From Deinandra increscens subsp. villosa (taxonomy: Eukaryota; Streptophyta; Magnoliopsida; Asterales; Asteraceae), in assembly GCA_039602395.1 (NCBI GenBank), contig JBCNJP010000012.1, positions 26,106,396 to 26,170,395 on the forward strand: 64,000 nucleotides of DNA. Direction: 5' to 3'. A program made the position numbers and the translations under genes. Below are positions 23,271-34,178 of the stretch, piece after piece. Position 1 is the stretch's first letter, and each line of letters starts with the position of its first letter. Below the pieces are notes generated by a model that worked only from the letters and a program-made list of their open reading frames with translations, was not told the DNA's origin and did not search any database.

Positions 23271-25370
23271 TCAATCCATTGCCGACGCCGCCCTTTTTCG
23301 TTGTTTTGCTTGTCTTGCATCGGCTTCAACTTCTTCATCGGAAATTGGCCATGCCATCCCCGCCGCTACCTCATCGTCGTGTACAATCACCTCCGCGTCA
23401 ATTTGACCTTCAAGATTAGAAACGTTTTGTATACGTTCCATTGCGTCCAAGTGATCCTTCAAGCAAATGCAAGTCTCGAGCGACAACGCGGTGAGCCTAG
23501 TCCTCCGAATGGATAACACCCTGCCACTAAGAGAAAAAGCCGATTCCGAAGCTACCGTGGAAGCTTGGACACTTAGTAGGTCTCGGGCCATGGCGGAAAG
23601 GACCGGGTAATTTGTTTGATTTCCTTTCCACCAAGCCAAAATATCAAAGTTTTCAAAATCATCCTCATTTAGTAGTGGAAGATAATTGGTCCCGGTGTAT
23701 CTCCCAAACTCACTACTTGGGGCGGAACTCTTGGCCCGTTTACTACCCATGTTTCTTAACGTGTTCAAAAGATTTTTGCTAGTTTTAGATTTTGAAGTAG
23801 TTTCCGATGATGAATGCATCTCATGTATGTTGCTTATATTACCATACTTTTGGTAATAAACTTCATACATGCTTTGAAAATGTGAAAGAAAACATTCTTT
23901 TGCCTTTTCACTAAAATTAACATCGTCATCGTTTAAGTTCAAAGCGTTGGAGATATCATCAATTAATATACCCACACCGGATGAGTTGAAGTAGGGGTTT
24001 AAAGCGGTAGCACAAGTAAAGACGGCCGGAAAATCGGTAAAATATTTTTTAAACTTTTCTTTCATAGGTTCAAGCATTTTTTCAAAAATTTCACCTTCAA
24101 ACTCAAACTCATTTAGTTTTCCACACATAATAAACAATTGGTGAAGTACCAAGTTACTTGTCGGATAATAAACTCCCGACAAGTATGTAGTGGCCTCTTT
24201 AAATGTTTGAAGGAGTTCGGTTAATTTTTTGATAATTGCCCAACCCGTAGTAGGAAAGACATGCACAAGACCTTGCCTCGCAAGGTTGTCATGAAACAAC
24301 TCTAAGGAAGGTTGTTGCCTAACCGCACTCTCTAACATTTTCCAAGTTGAGTTCCACCTAGTTGGAACATCCCAATTCGGACCCAAATAGAGCTTATCCG
24401 TTTCTTGACAAAAATCGCGATAGTCGGTTGCTCGTTTCTTTCCACAATGAAAAACATCTTTTAACATTTGTCTAAAATCATCTTTAACTTTCCCAATTGC
24501 CTCATCGTTTAACCCATCTTGCACAACCAAGTTAATGATGTGTGCGACACAACGAGTATGATAAAAGACACCTTGACAAATCGGTCCATATTTTAGTTTT
24601 AGTTTTGCAACCGCACTTGTGTTGTTCGAAGCGTTGTCAAAAGAAATTGAAAATATTTTGCTTTCAAGTTTATAAAATTGAATTACACTATCCAAAATGG
24701 AAAACAAGTTATCACCGTCATGAGGATAGTCGAATTTTTTGAAAGAAATGGTTCTTTTCATCATTTGCCAAGAATCGGGGTTAATCCAATGTGCGGTTAC
24801 GCAAAGGTAAGAATCGGGTAAACCATGCGGAGCCGACCAAACATCGGTAGTTAAGTTAACTCCGGTATTTAAATTTTCAAAACCAAGAACTAATTGTTTT
24901 TTTGCTTGTTTCCATCTTTTAACACAATCATTTCTAAGAGTTGTACGACTTACGTGACGATAACGTGGTTGAAGTGTTTCTTGAATCAAGGCCGTCAAGC
25001 GCGGGTTGTCGAAGTGATCAAATGGTAAACTTTCTTGAATCACAAAGTTAGCCATTCGTTCACGAACCATCTCCGGATCAAAATTCCACAAGCCTCCATC
25101 GACCCCAAGTTGAGATTGATCACCACTTGGGTTACTCTTGTTCTTTTTGCAATAAGTTTCCAAATGGTTTTTAAGATTCGAGTTCGAATCTCCTTTCGAT
25201 AGCAAACCGCAATAATGACACCGAGCCTTTTGCAAACCATTCTTCAACTCAACCAAGTCGAAATGCGGCCCGAACAAATGCGGAGCCCTCTTTGTTGGAA
25301 CAATCCTCACAATCGAGAACGCGTCGTCGTCGGCGTTGGCCGCGTTGCTTTGAGCACTTGAAGAAGCCAT
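23271..25370 (-). CDS. hAT transposase, BED zinc finger / RICESLEEPER-like, 699 aa
   Basis: It cuts and rejoins DNA at the element ends. A BED-type finger lies near residues 25-75 with C51, C54, H69 and C74. The RNase H-like catalytic core (DUF4413-type in plants) carries D176 in LTTDVWSA and D245 in SFDNASNN, followed by RCVAHIINLV (274-282). The third acidic residue is probably E609 in VASESAFS, inside the C-terminal hAT dimerisation region (about 580-640, with DILAWWKGNQ and LDHL-like helix). A basic KQRKR near the C-terminus may be a nuclear signal. Length is normal for plant hAT transposases (about 650-750). The start is the first ATG after a TATA-like string at 25451-25460, about 80 bases upstream. 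All family residues I can identify are present, so it may be active. Confidence 0.95.
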   Translation of the reverse strand: MASSSAQSNAANADDDAFSIVRIVPTKRAPHLFGPHFDLVELKNGLQKARCHYCGLLSKGDSNSNLKNHLETYCKKNKSNPSGDQSQLGVDGGLWNFDPEMVRERMANFVIQESLPFDHFDNPRLTALIQETLQPRYRHVSRTTLRNDCVKRWKQAKKQLVLGFENLNTGVNLTTDVWSAPHGLPDSYLCVTAHWINPDSWQMMKRTISFKKFDYPHDGDNLFSILDSVIQFYKLESKIFSISFDNASNNTSAVAKLKLKYGPICQGVFYHTRCVAHIINLVVQDGLNDEAIGKVKDDFRQMLKDVFHCGKKRATDYRDFCQETDKLYLGPNWDVPTRWNSTWKMLESAVRQQPSLELFHDNLARQGLVHVFPTTGWAIIKKLTELLQTFKEATTYLSGVYYPTSNLVLHQLFIMCGKLNEFEFEGEIFEKMLEPMKEKFKKYFTDFPAVFTCATALNPYFNSSGVGILIDDISNALNLNDDDVNFSEKAKECFLSHFQSMYEVYYQKYGNISNIHEMHSSSETTSKSKTSKNLLNTLRNMGSKRAKSSAPSSEFGRYTGTNYLPLLNEDDFENFDILAWWKGNQTNYPVLSAMARDLLSVQASTVASESAFSLSGRVLSIRRTRLTALSLETCICLKDHLDAMERIQNVSNLEGQIDAEVIVHDDEVAAGMAWPISDEEVEADARQAKQRKRAASAMD

Positions 25371-25450
25371 TTTTTGAGTGAATGAGGGATAATCTTTGTT
25401 AGAATTTAAGAGATTGGGAAGTGGGGTAATGTTTATAACACTTCAAGGGG

Positions 25451-25460
25451 GTATATATAC
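25451..25460 (-). promoter_or_regulatory. TATA-like element of the hAT transposase
   Basis: GTATATATAC lies about 80 bases upstream of the ATG at 25370, in an otherwise mixed-composition stretch. Upstream (25490-25560) is a cluster of AACGGC / GCCGTT words that can fold back around CTATATAG. Confidence 0.5.
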
Positions 25461-25559
25461 AATTTTTAGGCCTCAAATCGACCCCCAAACGGTCAAAAAA
25501 CGGCTATATAGCCGTTACCAACGGCTAGAAAACGGCCAAAAAAGTGTATAAAGGTTATG

Positions 25560-25769
25560 TGAACAAACCGGTTTCAAACCGGTTTGGGCCAAACCGGTTT
25601 CAAACCGGTTTGGGCCAAACCGGTTTGAAAACCGGTTTGTTCACAAATCCTCCGAACCGACTGAAACCGAACCGGTTAGACCGGTTTGGGAACCGGGTTG
25701 GTCAAAACCGGTTTTGACCGGTTTGAAAACCGGTTTGAAGCCCAAACCGGTTTGAGATTTGCACCTCTA
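25560..25769. repeat. Right subterminal ACCGGT repeat array of the hAT
   Basis: About twelve ACCGGT-centred copies, several at regular spacing of roughly 15-16 bases (CAAACCGGTTTGGGC units), mirror the left array. The two arrays make the outer 200 bases of both ends able to fold together. Confidence 0.85.
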
Positions 25770-25777
25770 CATACAAG

Positions 25778-26212
25778 TTAGTTTCATTGGTATTTCCTTT
25801 ATATACGTGGGCTATTGGGCTATTGGGCTACGAGTCCGATCAAAATTGGCCTGTCCAGATCTACCTGTCAGCATGTTGTATCAATTTTTTTTTATCATAT
25901 AGGACTAGAGATGCAAATTTCTAACCGGTTTCTATAGCCGATCCTAACTGATTCTAAATAATGTTTACTAAGTGGTTATCACTTTTCAAGCACTTACCAG
26001 TTATTGAATAATCGGTTACAATAACAAGTTAATAGCAATTATTGCTTATACATTAATATTTTTACTAATACACATACATATGTACTAATACAAATACATT
26101 ATACATATATATACATATACACAGACATATATATACACCAATACTCATACATATATACTAATACATATACATTATACACACATATATATACAATCATATT
26201 TATAAATATACA
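25778..26212. other. Degenerate hAT end and ATACAT-rich low-complexity DNA
   Basis: At 25906 the string TAGAGATGCAAA followed by ACCGGTTT within 20 bases looks like a decayed end of a related hAT. From about 26040 the sequence is imperfect ATACATATACAT repeat up to the LTR start at 26213. No gene is visible. Confidence 0.5.
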
Positions 26213-28534
26213 TGTCACACCCCAACCGACGGCGAATACGTCGGGGCGTGATGATTGTCCAGATGCACACAACACTAATTAAATGTTGCGATATTCTTAA
26301 TCAGCCCATTTCATAACCAAAGACCATACAAGGTAATACAATACATTCAATGATAATTACAAATTAACTTGATTTCATTAGGTCTCAGTTAAGCCACATG
26401 CATTCTAAAGTGTCATCATAGTGGTCAACAACATCAGATAGCAAAACCTGCATCATGTACAAAATAAAGGTCAACTACGAATAGTTGGTGAGTAAACATA
26501 GGTTTAGCGTGCATACTAATTGTAAATCATGTGATCTATGAGTTAAGTGTAATCGAGCATAATAAACTTGATATGAAATAGAGCAAATAAGAGTGTATGA
26601 TCCAACCCTGACAATAAGGCTTTCAATCACAAGGCTCCACCCGCAAGGCAGGCCAAGTGGGCTTGTCAAGCCAATAGATCTATTATCGTAACCCCGGCCT
26701 TTTACAGTTAATGTCACACGAGGTCGTTCAATCGTTCCATCGTTCACATCATTCAATCATTCACAACAATAATCCACACAAATTTAACATACAAGAACAA
26801 ACATAGTACATTGAGTTCGCATGTAGTTTTGATAAAAGTATATCGAGCATGAGTTTAAATACGGTACATGTTGTACCCCAAAAAAATTCAAAAGAAAGAG
26901 GGGCTATGAATACTCACCTGATTTGGAGACACAAAAGGACAGAGTGACACCCTGACTCGAGACGAATAAACCCGAAGGCTCAATTGACAGCTAAACCAAG
27001 AGAAAGAGTAAACGAATAAATAAATGACTAATTAAATAAATAGATAAGCAAATAAATAAATAACTAAATTTCCACAACGTGACGACTCGATGAAGAGATA
27101 TAATTTGGTGAATTACATACGTTCAAGGTCAAAGCGTTTCTTTAATATGAAATTGACTACAAAACGATAAACAATTATAGAAAATATATATTTTTATGAT
27201 TTGTTAGAATCATTAACGATGAAATATATATTTTATGATTTATTAGAATCATTAACGTTTCAAAATCAAGTTCTTTTTATTTAAAACGAGGGTCCTGTTT
27301 TAGTCTTTTAGCCAAAAATGTCCAAATAATAATAGATTAAATATGTTTTTGATGCAACTCCAATCTTTATAGAATTAGCATCATTTATTTTAAAGACCGA
27401 TACACCGCGTTTTAATGTTCGCAAAGCGATTAATATTACCAAATTAATATGTGTATAAATTTATATCCACCAAATTATTATTGTCAAATTAATAAGCATT
27501 TATATTTGTAATTTCTATTTATATAATCGTTTAGGTATTGCGATAACGTGGATTCATGTCAAACGGGTTTAAAATAGTGCACAATGTCATCAAAATGGTA
27601 ACGAGATAATGAACATGGATACCTTTGGTCGACCAATGAACTCGGACCTGGTTAACCGTAAAACCGTCACGACGCCAAAATTAACGAATAAGTAGTCCAT
27701 TTTGATCAAATTTTCACCACAAACAATAATATGAGCTTAGTTTTCTGAGTTGACTTTGTTTGACTAGAAAGTTGACTGAGTCAACTCGGTTGACTCGGTA
27801 CCGAGTTAACTCCTTTATATCCAAAACTTGTATCCAAACGCCCCTGGCATCCATACTATCCTAACACTCCATCATCATCACCATCTGGAACTGTTCCGGT
27901 GGCCGAAGATCGTGGCCGCCGTCGGAAAAAACCCAAAATCACCGTGAAAAAACACAACTAATCCCACCACAACATCAAATACACATAGATCTGCAAAAAA
28001 AATGAGCATAAAACGAGACTTAGAAGAAGGGTTCAAGCATAATATATGTATAAAGTACAAAGTTTTAAATACACTGCTGCTCGGAAGTCGGATTTGTGAC
28101 CGGAGAGTCGCCGGAGTTCGGCTGGAGTCGAGAGCCGACTTCCGAACCTTAGGCGCCACACCAACATAGGAAAATAGGGCTGTGAAGGTCGCGAACTCGC
28201 TGTTGGAGGCTACCGAAGAGCGTGGTTGTCGCCGCCCTAGCTACAACTCCTCGTCAGAATCCCCATCTCGAGCCGCAGGGGGGGTTTGGTGTTGCCATTT
28301 GTCGCGAAATGGAGGAGAAGAAGTAAGGGAGAGGGGTGTCGGACCCTGCTGTCGCTGCTACCCGCCGGCAATGGCCGGACGGTCATCGGAAACAGGTGGT
28401 CGCCGGTCTAATGACCGTCTCTCTTTCTCTCTTGCAATGTCACACACATATAGTGTTTGTGAGTGATGGCTACCAAAAGAAAACAAGGGTAGGGGGCTAA
28501 CCCTAAGAGGGTTTAAACTCATATATTTCTAATT

Positions 28535-28539
<5 letters not shown>

Positions 28540-28570
<31 letters not shown>
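28540..28570. repeat. (TA)n tract left of the foldback MITE
   Basis: About 30 bases of uninterrupted AT dinucleotide directly before the MITE end. Confidence 0.95.
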
Positions 28571-28573
<3 letters not shown>

Positions 28574-29047
28574 TAAAAGATCCGTGTAAACCCCTTATTT
28601 TTTGTAGACCCCGTAGACCCCTTATAAAACTCAATAAAACTCATTAAAACTCACTAAAAATAAAACTCAGTTTTGTTAATTTAGTTTTTTTATTTGCGAT
28701 AAGCTTTTAAGAACAAAAAAATACAATTAAAAAAAAAAGAAAAACGAAAAACATTAAAAATTGAACATTTTAAGACAATGAGTTTTAAAACTCAATGAGT
28801 TTAAAACTCAATAAACTCAATAAAACCCAGTGTTGCGTTTAAAACTCATTATTTTAAAACTCATTGTCTTAAAATGTTCGATTTTTAATGTTTTTTGTTT
28901 TTTTTAATTAATTTATTTATTTTTTTGGTTCTTAAAAGCTTATCGTAATAAAAAAAAACCAAATCTACAACACTGAGTTTTATTTTTATTGAGTTTTATA
29001 GGGGTCTACGGGGTCTACAAAATTTAAGGGGTCTACACGGAACCCTT

Positions 29048-29051
<4 letters not shown>
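28571..29051. mobile_element. Foldback MITE inside a (TA)n microsatellite (Micron-like)
   Basis: About 480 bp bounded on both sides by long TA runs. The ends are inverted copies: left AGGTAAAAGATCCGTGTAAA and right, reversed, AGGGAAGGGTTCCGTGTAGA, followed in both by CCCC, TTTTGTAGACCCCGTAGACC and TAAAACTCAATAAAA. The arms continue to the middle, where AAGACAATGAG and CTCATTGTCTT pair, so nearly the whole element is one hairpin. No coding capacity. Rice Micron elements are known to sit in TA microsatellites in the same way. Confidence 0.82.

Positions 29052-29115
<64 letters not shown>
29051..29115. repeat. (TA)n tract right of the foldback MITE
   Basis: About 65 bases of pure TA repeat directly after the MITE. 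Left and right tracts together read as one split microsatellite. Confidence 0.95.
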
Positions 29116-29119
<4 letters not shown>

Positions 29120-29344
29120 TAAAACATTAGGGTATAATAAAATTTGGATATGACGGATATATATAACGAAAACGGTCGAGTTTGTTAGATTATATATAAA
29201 TATTTCTAACATAGAGCTTTAAAAAATTTAAACTTATGATGAATAAAATGATTACCTGAAATCACAATTGTTTAATAATTTATAATTGTGTTTCCAGAAA
29301 GACGGTTCGGTTTAAAACGGATATGGGTTGACCGAGTTGTTACA

Positions 29345-29362
29345 ATCTCCCCTGCTTTTGGG
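29345..29362 (-). promoter_or_regulatory. Polypurine tract of the LARD-like element
   Basis: Read on the minus strand, CCCAAAAGCAGGGGAGAT ends at the LTR start TGTAACAAC. Just upstream is TTTCGGGACGAAATTC, the same conserved string that precedes the tract of the gypsy element at 13815, which links the two to one lineage. Confidence 0.85.
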
Positions 29363-32300
29363 AATTTCGTCCCGAAATTAGAAGACACTTAAAGATTTTA
29401 CATAAACATGGGAGGTAGTTAAAAGAGTTTTACCGATAACCAACACATTTGACATTTGAAACCAACTTATCATAGAATACTGAATCAATTATATCGCCAC
29501 CAAACCTTTACTTGACCCCAGGGGTTAGGTTAGAACGATGACAAGGAAAATGAATTGCGATCGAACCAACCATGAAAGATATACCCAACACACACCGTAC
29601 TCGGTCCGACTCCCAGTGCACCCTAAAGACATTACCGATGTATATATATAGGGTGTGCCGTAACTAACCCACCACATCTTTAATACCTTTAGTGAGTACT
29701 GTTCGCCTTCGGAAAACTACCTATTCTACACAACAACAACGAATATTCGAGCACGACACACAACAAGGCTAACAACAGAAAGCGAGCAATAGATCTGATA
29801 AACAAACTCGACCAAACCAGAGTCAACCAAAAGACCAGCAAAGATATTAGACCGTAGTCTCCCCTACTTTTGGAGTGAGACTGGGAAATAAGAAGACACA
29901 GGTGAGTAATGAGTGCAACATAGATTTCTTCAAAGAATTCCAGTTCATAACTCATCATAGATTCACATCGATCACATATATTCACATATATTCACATCGA
30001 TCACATAGATTCACATATATTCACATCGGCCACATAGAATAACATATATTCACATCGATCACATTAGAATAAACCAAAACCAACACTAATAATAATGATA
30101 AACAAAGATTTGGAGTTACAAACTTCTTATCCGAATAAAGCATCAAGTTCTGGTGAACTAGATGGGTAGCGACCTACATCCGGTTTACCTTATGAGACAC
30201 GATACCTGGACAGAATCTGAATCAGCCCGTACTACAACCCAGGATCCATACCCACGACCGATAACGATCGTATGCTAAGCTAGTATCGCACACAATCGCT
30301 GGTAGTAGCACATATGAGTCCTGGTTAGCAAGAGTAAAGTAATGATCAACACTTGGATTAACAGTATACAACCGAGAATTTCAAGTGATGAGCACAAAAA
30401 GGCTTAAAATAATTGATACCAAAATAAGTCGAGCACCACTAACTAAACGGACAACCACACAGCGGATGCCATGAGCCGATTAGCACTCGTTCGGTCGCTA
30501 CATCTAGCGTGAACCAAATGGTACGTCTCGGGACAACATGTCTCCACTGCGCTTGAATAAACCGCATAGTTCGTGGTATGAGTATCCGATGACATGAATT
30601 GAATCACATGCTCCGAAATCCATGAATCCGATAACACGAGCCAGACTGTATGTCATGAAGCACCTATACCGATAACATGAACCGTACAACATTTTTGTAG
30701 TACATGTACTGATATCATGAACCAAACAACATTTTTCGAAGTACATGTATCGATAATGTGATCCGAACAGCATGACTCGTAGCTCATGTATTCGGTGATA
30801 CGAACCGAATAGCATGACCCAAGATGCATGGGCCTGATAAAATGAATCAATAGCATGACTCGAAATACATGAGTCCGATAACATGAATCGAATAGCATGA
30901 CTCAAATATGCGAGTCCGATAACATGAATCGAATAGCATGACTTGGAACACACAAGCCCGATAACATGAATCGAGTAACACAATTCGAAGTACATGAACC
31001 CAATAACATGGACTGAATAACAACACTCAAAATGCGAGAATCCTGATAACACAAATCGAACATTATAAGTAGAAATACGCGAACCCAACAACACAAATCG
31101 ATCATCATACTTGAAATACGCGAACCCAACAACAAAAATCGATTACCATACTTGAAATATGCGAACCTATTAAAATAGATGGCATGAATAATTACTCGAC
31201 TCACAGGGATTGCTGATCACATTCACCAAAAGTATCCTTCAAACGCGGCCATAGATTGAGAATCGAACAACAATACGCAAGGCAATAGATTACCGAATCA
31301 ACAGGCGACCAAACAAGGTTATGATGAAGGACGACTGATCCGTAATAGGAACAGTATCCAGGATATGCAACAATTTGGAGTCGAATCCAAGAATCGAATC
31401 CATAAAATGATAGATTTCAAGTCTAAAGTAAGAATCATTAATTAATGATAACGCATGCCTGGAAAATTTGGGGATGAGATGACAAGAATTGAATCCATAA
31501 AACTGACTATTGAGTTAATCAAGAGTCAACTTCACGAATCTATCTAGCCAAAGAATCCCAGAGTCCATTAGCTAGAAACATACGAGTTTTCTCATGATGA
31601 AAACCTAGAATGTGACATAAGAAAATTCATACACCGCCAATGAGGGCGATAACGAATTTGGAAAAGGGCCGCGAAGTGCCGGATCAAGAATGGATTTAAA
31701 CACATGCACTACCACGTGTGAAAGAATGATCTCCACATGAATGAAAACTAAGACACATGGAAGGCACCTGATAAAAGGATTAATACAACGAATGAGATAA
31801 GACACACGAGAGGGAAACGAGCGCGCAAAGGCGAGTGATTTCCGAGGGTTAGAGACGATAAGGTGACTGGAAACTGGAGTCGTACTAACATATAGGCGAT
31901 GCGAAATCGCTTCGGTGAACGGGAGGAAGACCCGACATGTCTTCGGATGTCTTCGATTCCCCTTTCATTTTGATGAACTTCCATAATTTTGAGTCCTAGA
32001 TGCATACACTCCATACGCAAGTAATTGTGGACTTGAGCCCACAGACTGGTTTATCGTCGAGGATTGTCGGGACCTGAGTGTACGGGCGAGATACAAATGA
32101 TTTCTTTTAAAACACATAGATTTTTAATGATAACTGAAATAGACTCCGAGGGTACACAGTGGTGAAAGGAAAAAAATTGTCTGAAGGTGCTAACCGCGAA
32201 CAAAGCCGAAACACGATAATCAAAGAGTTAGGTCGTAAGGCAAACATAACTCGATGATTATGAAGATCTAACTTCGAACGGATAGATTTTGGTATTGGTA

Positions 32301-34156
32301 CGCGTATAAGGTTATCTACTCGAGAGGTCATAGAGTCATAAACTCATACACATGTAATCCCGTAAACATGTGGACTTGTAAATTTATAAACTCCCAAACG
32401 GGTAGACTTCCGATACACATACCTTAAGAATACGCGAGAGAATCAAACGAAGGCATTTAAAACGGTTATCTTGAAATTTTTTAACAACGAGAGGGTCATG
32501 TGTGCGTAGGTTCGTAACCCGCTAATGTGCCCACTGGTTTGCAGGTATGCATGTAATCCTGTAACCACACAACCTGTAAACTCGCGAACCCGTCAACGAG
32601 AATTCACCCAACATACACACAACGAATAAAATGATATAAGGAACAAATGGTCCAGAATCCCGCAAGGGACAATGCTGATCAGGGTACATATATGCATGAA
32701 TGATATAGAATAGTAAGGTTTCGAACATGAACATAAATAAATGAAATGGATACATAAAATTTCAAAGATTTTAAACGACTACAAAGTATAAACATCGGAT
32801 ACATTGAACACCTCCGAGTTTAAAGCTCCAACATAGGTTTCTCGGTCGGTATTACCGTTGACGAAAGCATTAACGGTAGCTAGTAGTGGAAACATGAGAG
32901 GAATACGATCTGAGGTGACATGATGATAGCAAACAATGGTGACAAAGGCGATCCGATGATCAACAGTGACTCGAACTGCATTGACACCATAGATTGAAAC
33001 AATTGAAACTAAGCTTAATCTGGCAGGTAACATGTGCTCATGGGAGGGTCGAATCGGTGGCAGATACCCACGTGATGATTGAGAAGGTTACATTTCTTGC
33101 AGTGTCAACATGGAAGGTGGATATGTTTCCCAGAGCATAAACACAACGAAAGTGTGCGCTCCTGGTGATGTCTGAAATAACAAGCGGGTTTAGCAACGGT
33201 GGCATTGATAATAGAGTTAGCATCAAGGACACACAGAATTAGGCTGTCGAGAGCAGCTTCCACTTGCCAAACAATCTCCTCGGCCACCTGACGGTTGTGG
33301 CGACGATTGCCGCGACCCAAGCTAAGAAATGTGAGAGAATTGGTCATGAAACAAAGGGTACAACTGGGTGAATGTTCAGTCCGTAATCACAAGAGTGAGA
33401 GAGACATCATATAGGTCACTCGAATTGGAGTGTCACAACACGACCAAATATGAAAAATCATAGAATACCGAGATTCACAATGGGAAAATAGCAAATCACC
33501 AACACATAAATTGAGAAATTTGGTTCAAAATCCATTTAAGACTCAAATGATTGAGTATAAAACTCGTGTGATCGTGAAGTGGTGTAACTCAGATAATCAT
33601 AGACTATTGAAAACTTCCACATTAACACATAAACCATAAAATCAAATGATTTTTGAAAAATGTACGGAATGGCCCTCATTTCCCGAGTGAGAAACTACAA
33701 CCGTGACTGATCAGGGTAGGATCCTAGTGATTGACATGCTTTGGCCTAATATGTTTTGACACTCTCATCGAGGCGTCCAAGTTGAGCGTACGGTTCCGTC
33801 AATTCGAATTTATACGCAACGTTTTGCTTAGTCAGAGCCCTCGACTACCGGTGCTTCTACCCTTCCAGTTACTACATGTCAATCACTAAAGTCCCATGAA
33901 TGACGAGATTGTAAAATCGAGAAATAAATTTCCTAGATGGTACGTAAGGAACCATTACTAAGGAAGGGGGCTAGGAAGCCAAAGTGGTTTGTGTTCAAGT
34001 GTGTGCTAAATGACGAGGAAACAATTGAAACATGCATGATCAAGAAGCAATTATAGGACATATAAATTATATAGGCATGCTATGCATGAGGCACTCATGC
34101 AGGACACCTAAGGCATAAGTCTAGGTCGAACTGGTTCTAATAACCTAGATCCCTAT
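29363..34156 (-). other. Non-coding interior of the LARD-like element
   Basis: Scanned on both strands for gypsy strings such as IGMDWL, the RT FGL/DD region, the LTQK run and integrase GPF: none found. Frames are under 200 codons and the longest (30504-31094, minus) is a translation of tandem repeats. The interior contains short TTCACATCGATCACATA-type repeats at about 29950-30065 and a 42-bp repeat array at 30545-31175. Confidence 0.72.
30545..31175. repeat. Degenerate tandem array, period about 42 bp
   Basis: Around fifteen units share CGATAACATGAATCGAATAG, CATGACTCGAAATACATGAG and a closing TC or CC. Adjacent units are directly abutting with no spacers and diverge steadily toward both ends. 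Because 42 is divisible by three, one minus frame stays open through 196 codons, which is an artefact. Confidence 0.85.
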
Positions 34157-34175
34157 AACCATGGCTCTGATACCA
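34157..34175 (-). promoter_or_regulatory. Primer binding site of the LARD-like element
   Basis: On the minus strand TGGTATCAGAGCCATGGTT follows the LTR end by three bases. It is a full match to the usual iMet primer site and better preserved than that of the gypsy element at 8479. Confidence 0.9.
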
Positions 34176-34178
34176 ATC

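Larger units (their letters stand above)
22886..25769 (-). mobile_element. hAT DNA transposon, apparently complete
   Basis: The 2884-bp element starts TAGAGGTGCAAA and ends with its reverse complement TTTGCACCTCTA. The 8-bp duplication CATACAAG is perfect (22878-22885 and 25770-25777), the hallmark length for hAT. One open frame of 699 codons occupies most of the interior. Both ends carry dense ACCGGT-centred subterminal repeats. Lack of stops and the perfect duplication suggest a young copy that may still be mobile. Confidence 0.96.
26213..29344 (-). repeat. 3' LTR of the LARD-like element, 3132 bp
   Basis: In + orientation it starts TGTCACACC and ends GAGTTGTTACA, so on the minus strand it is TGTAACAACTC to GGTGTGACA. 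It carries a foldback MITE within TA repeats at 28540-29115. The 93-codon minus frame at 26475-26756 recurs in the other LTR (34441-34722) only because the LTRs are copies. Confidence 0.85.

Noticed and set aside
26475..26756. Conserved 93-codon minus frame (again at 34441-34722)
   Set aside because: Conservation is explained by both being the same part of an LTR pair; no known domain.
28182..28466. 94-codon + frame with arginine/glycine-rich product
   Set aside because: Lies within the LTR of the LARD-like element in a GC-rich patch, with no family likeness.
30545..31175. CRISPR-like appearance of the 42-bp array
   Set aside because: Units are directly adjacent and degenerate with no unique spacers, and this is plant DNA.
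30504..31204. 196-codon and 100-codon minus frames with HVIG/MLFG repeats
   Set aside because: The 42-bp tandem period is a multiple of three and keeps the frame open; no protein-like composition outside the repeat.
29689..33347. Short minus frames in the LARD interior as possible pol remnants
   Set aside because: None contains protease, RT, RNase H or integrase strings when read by eye.
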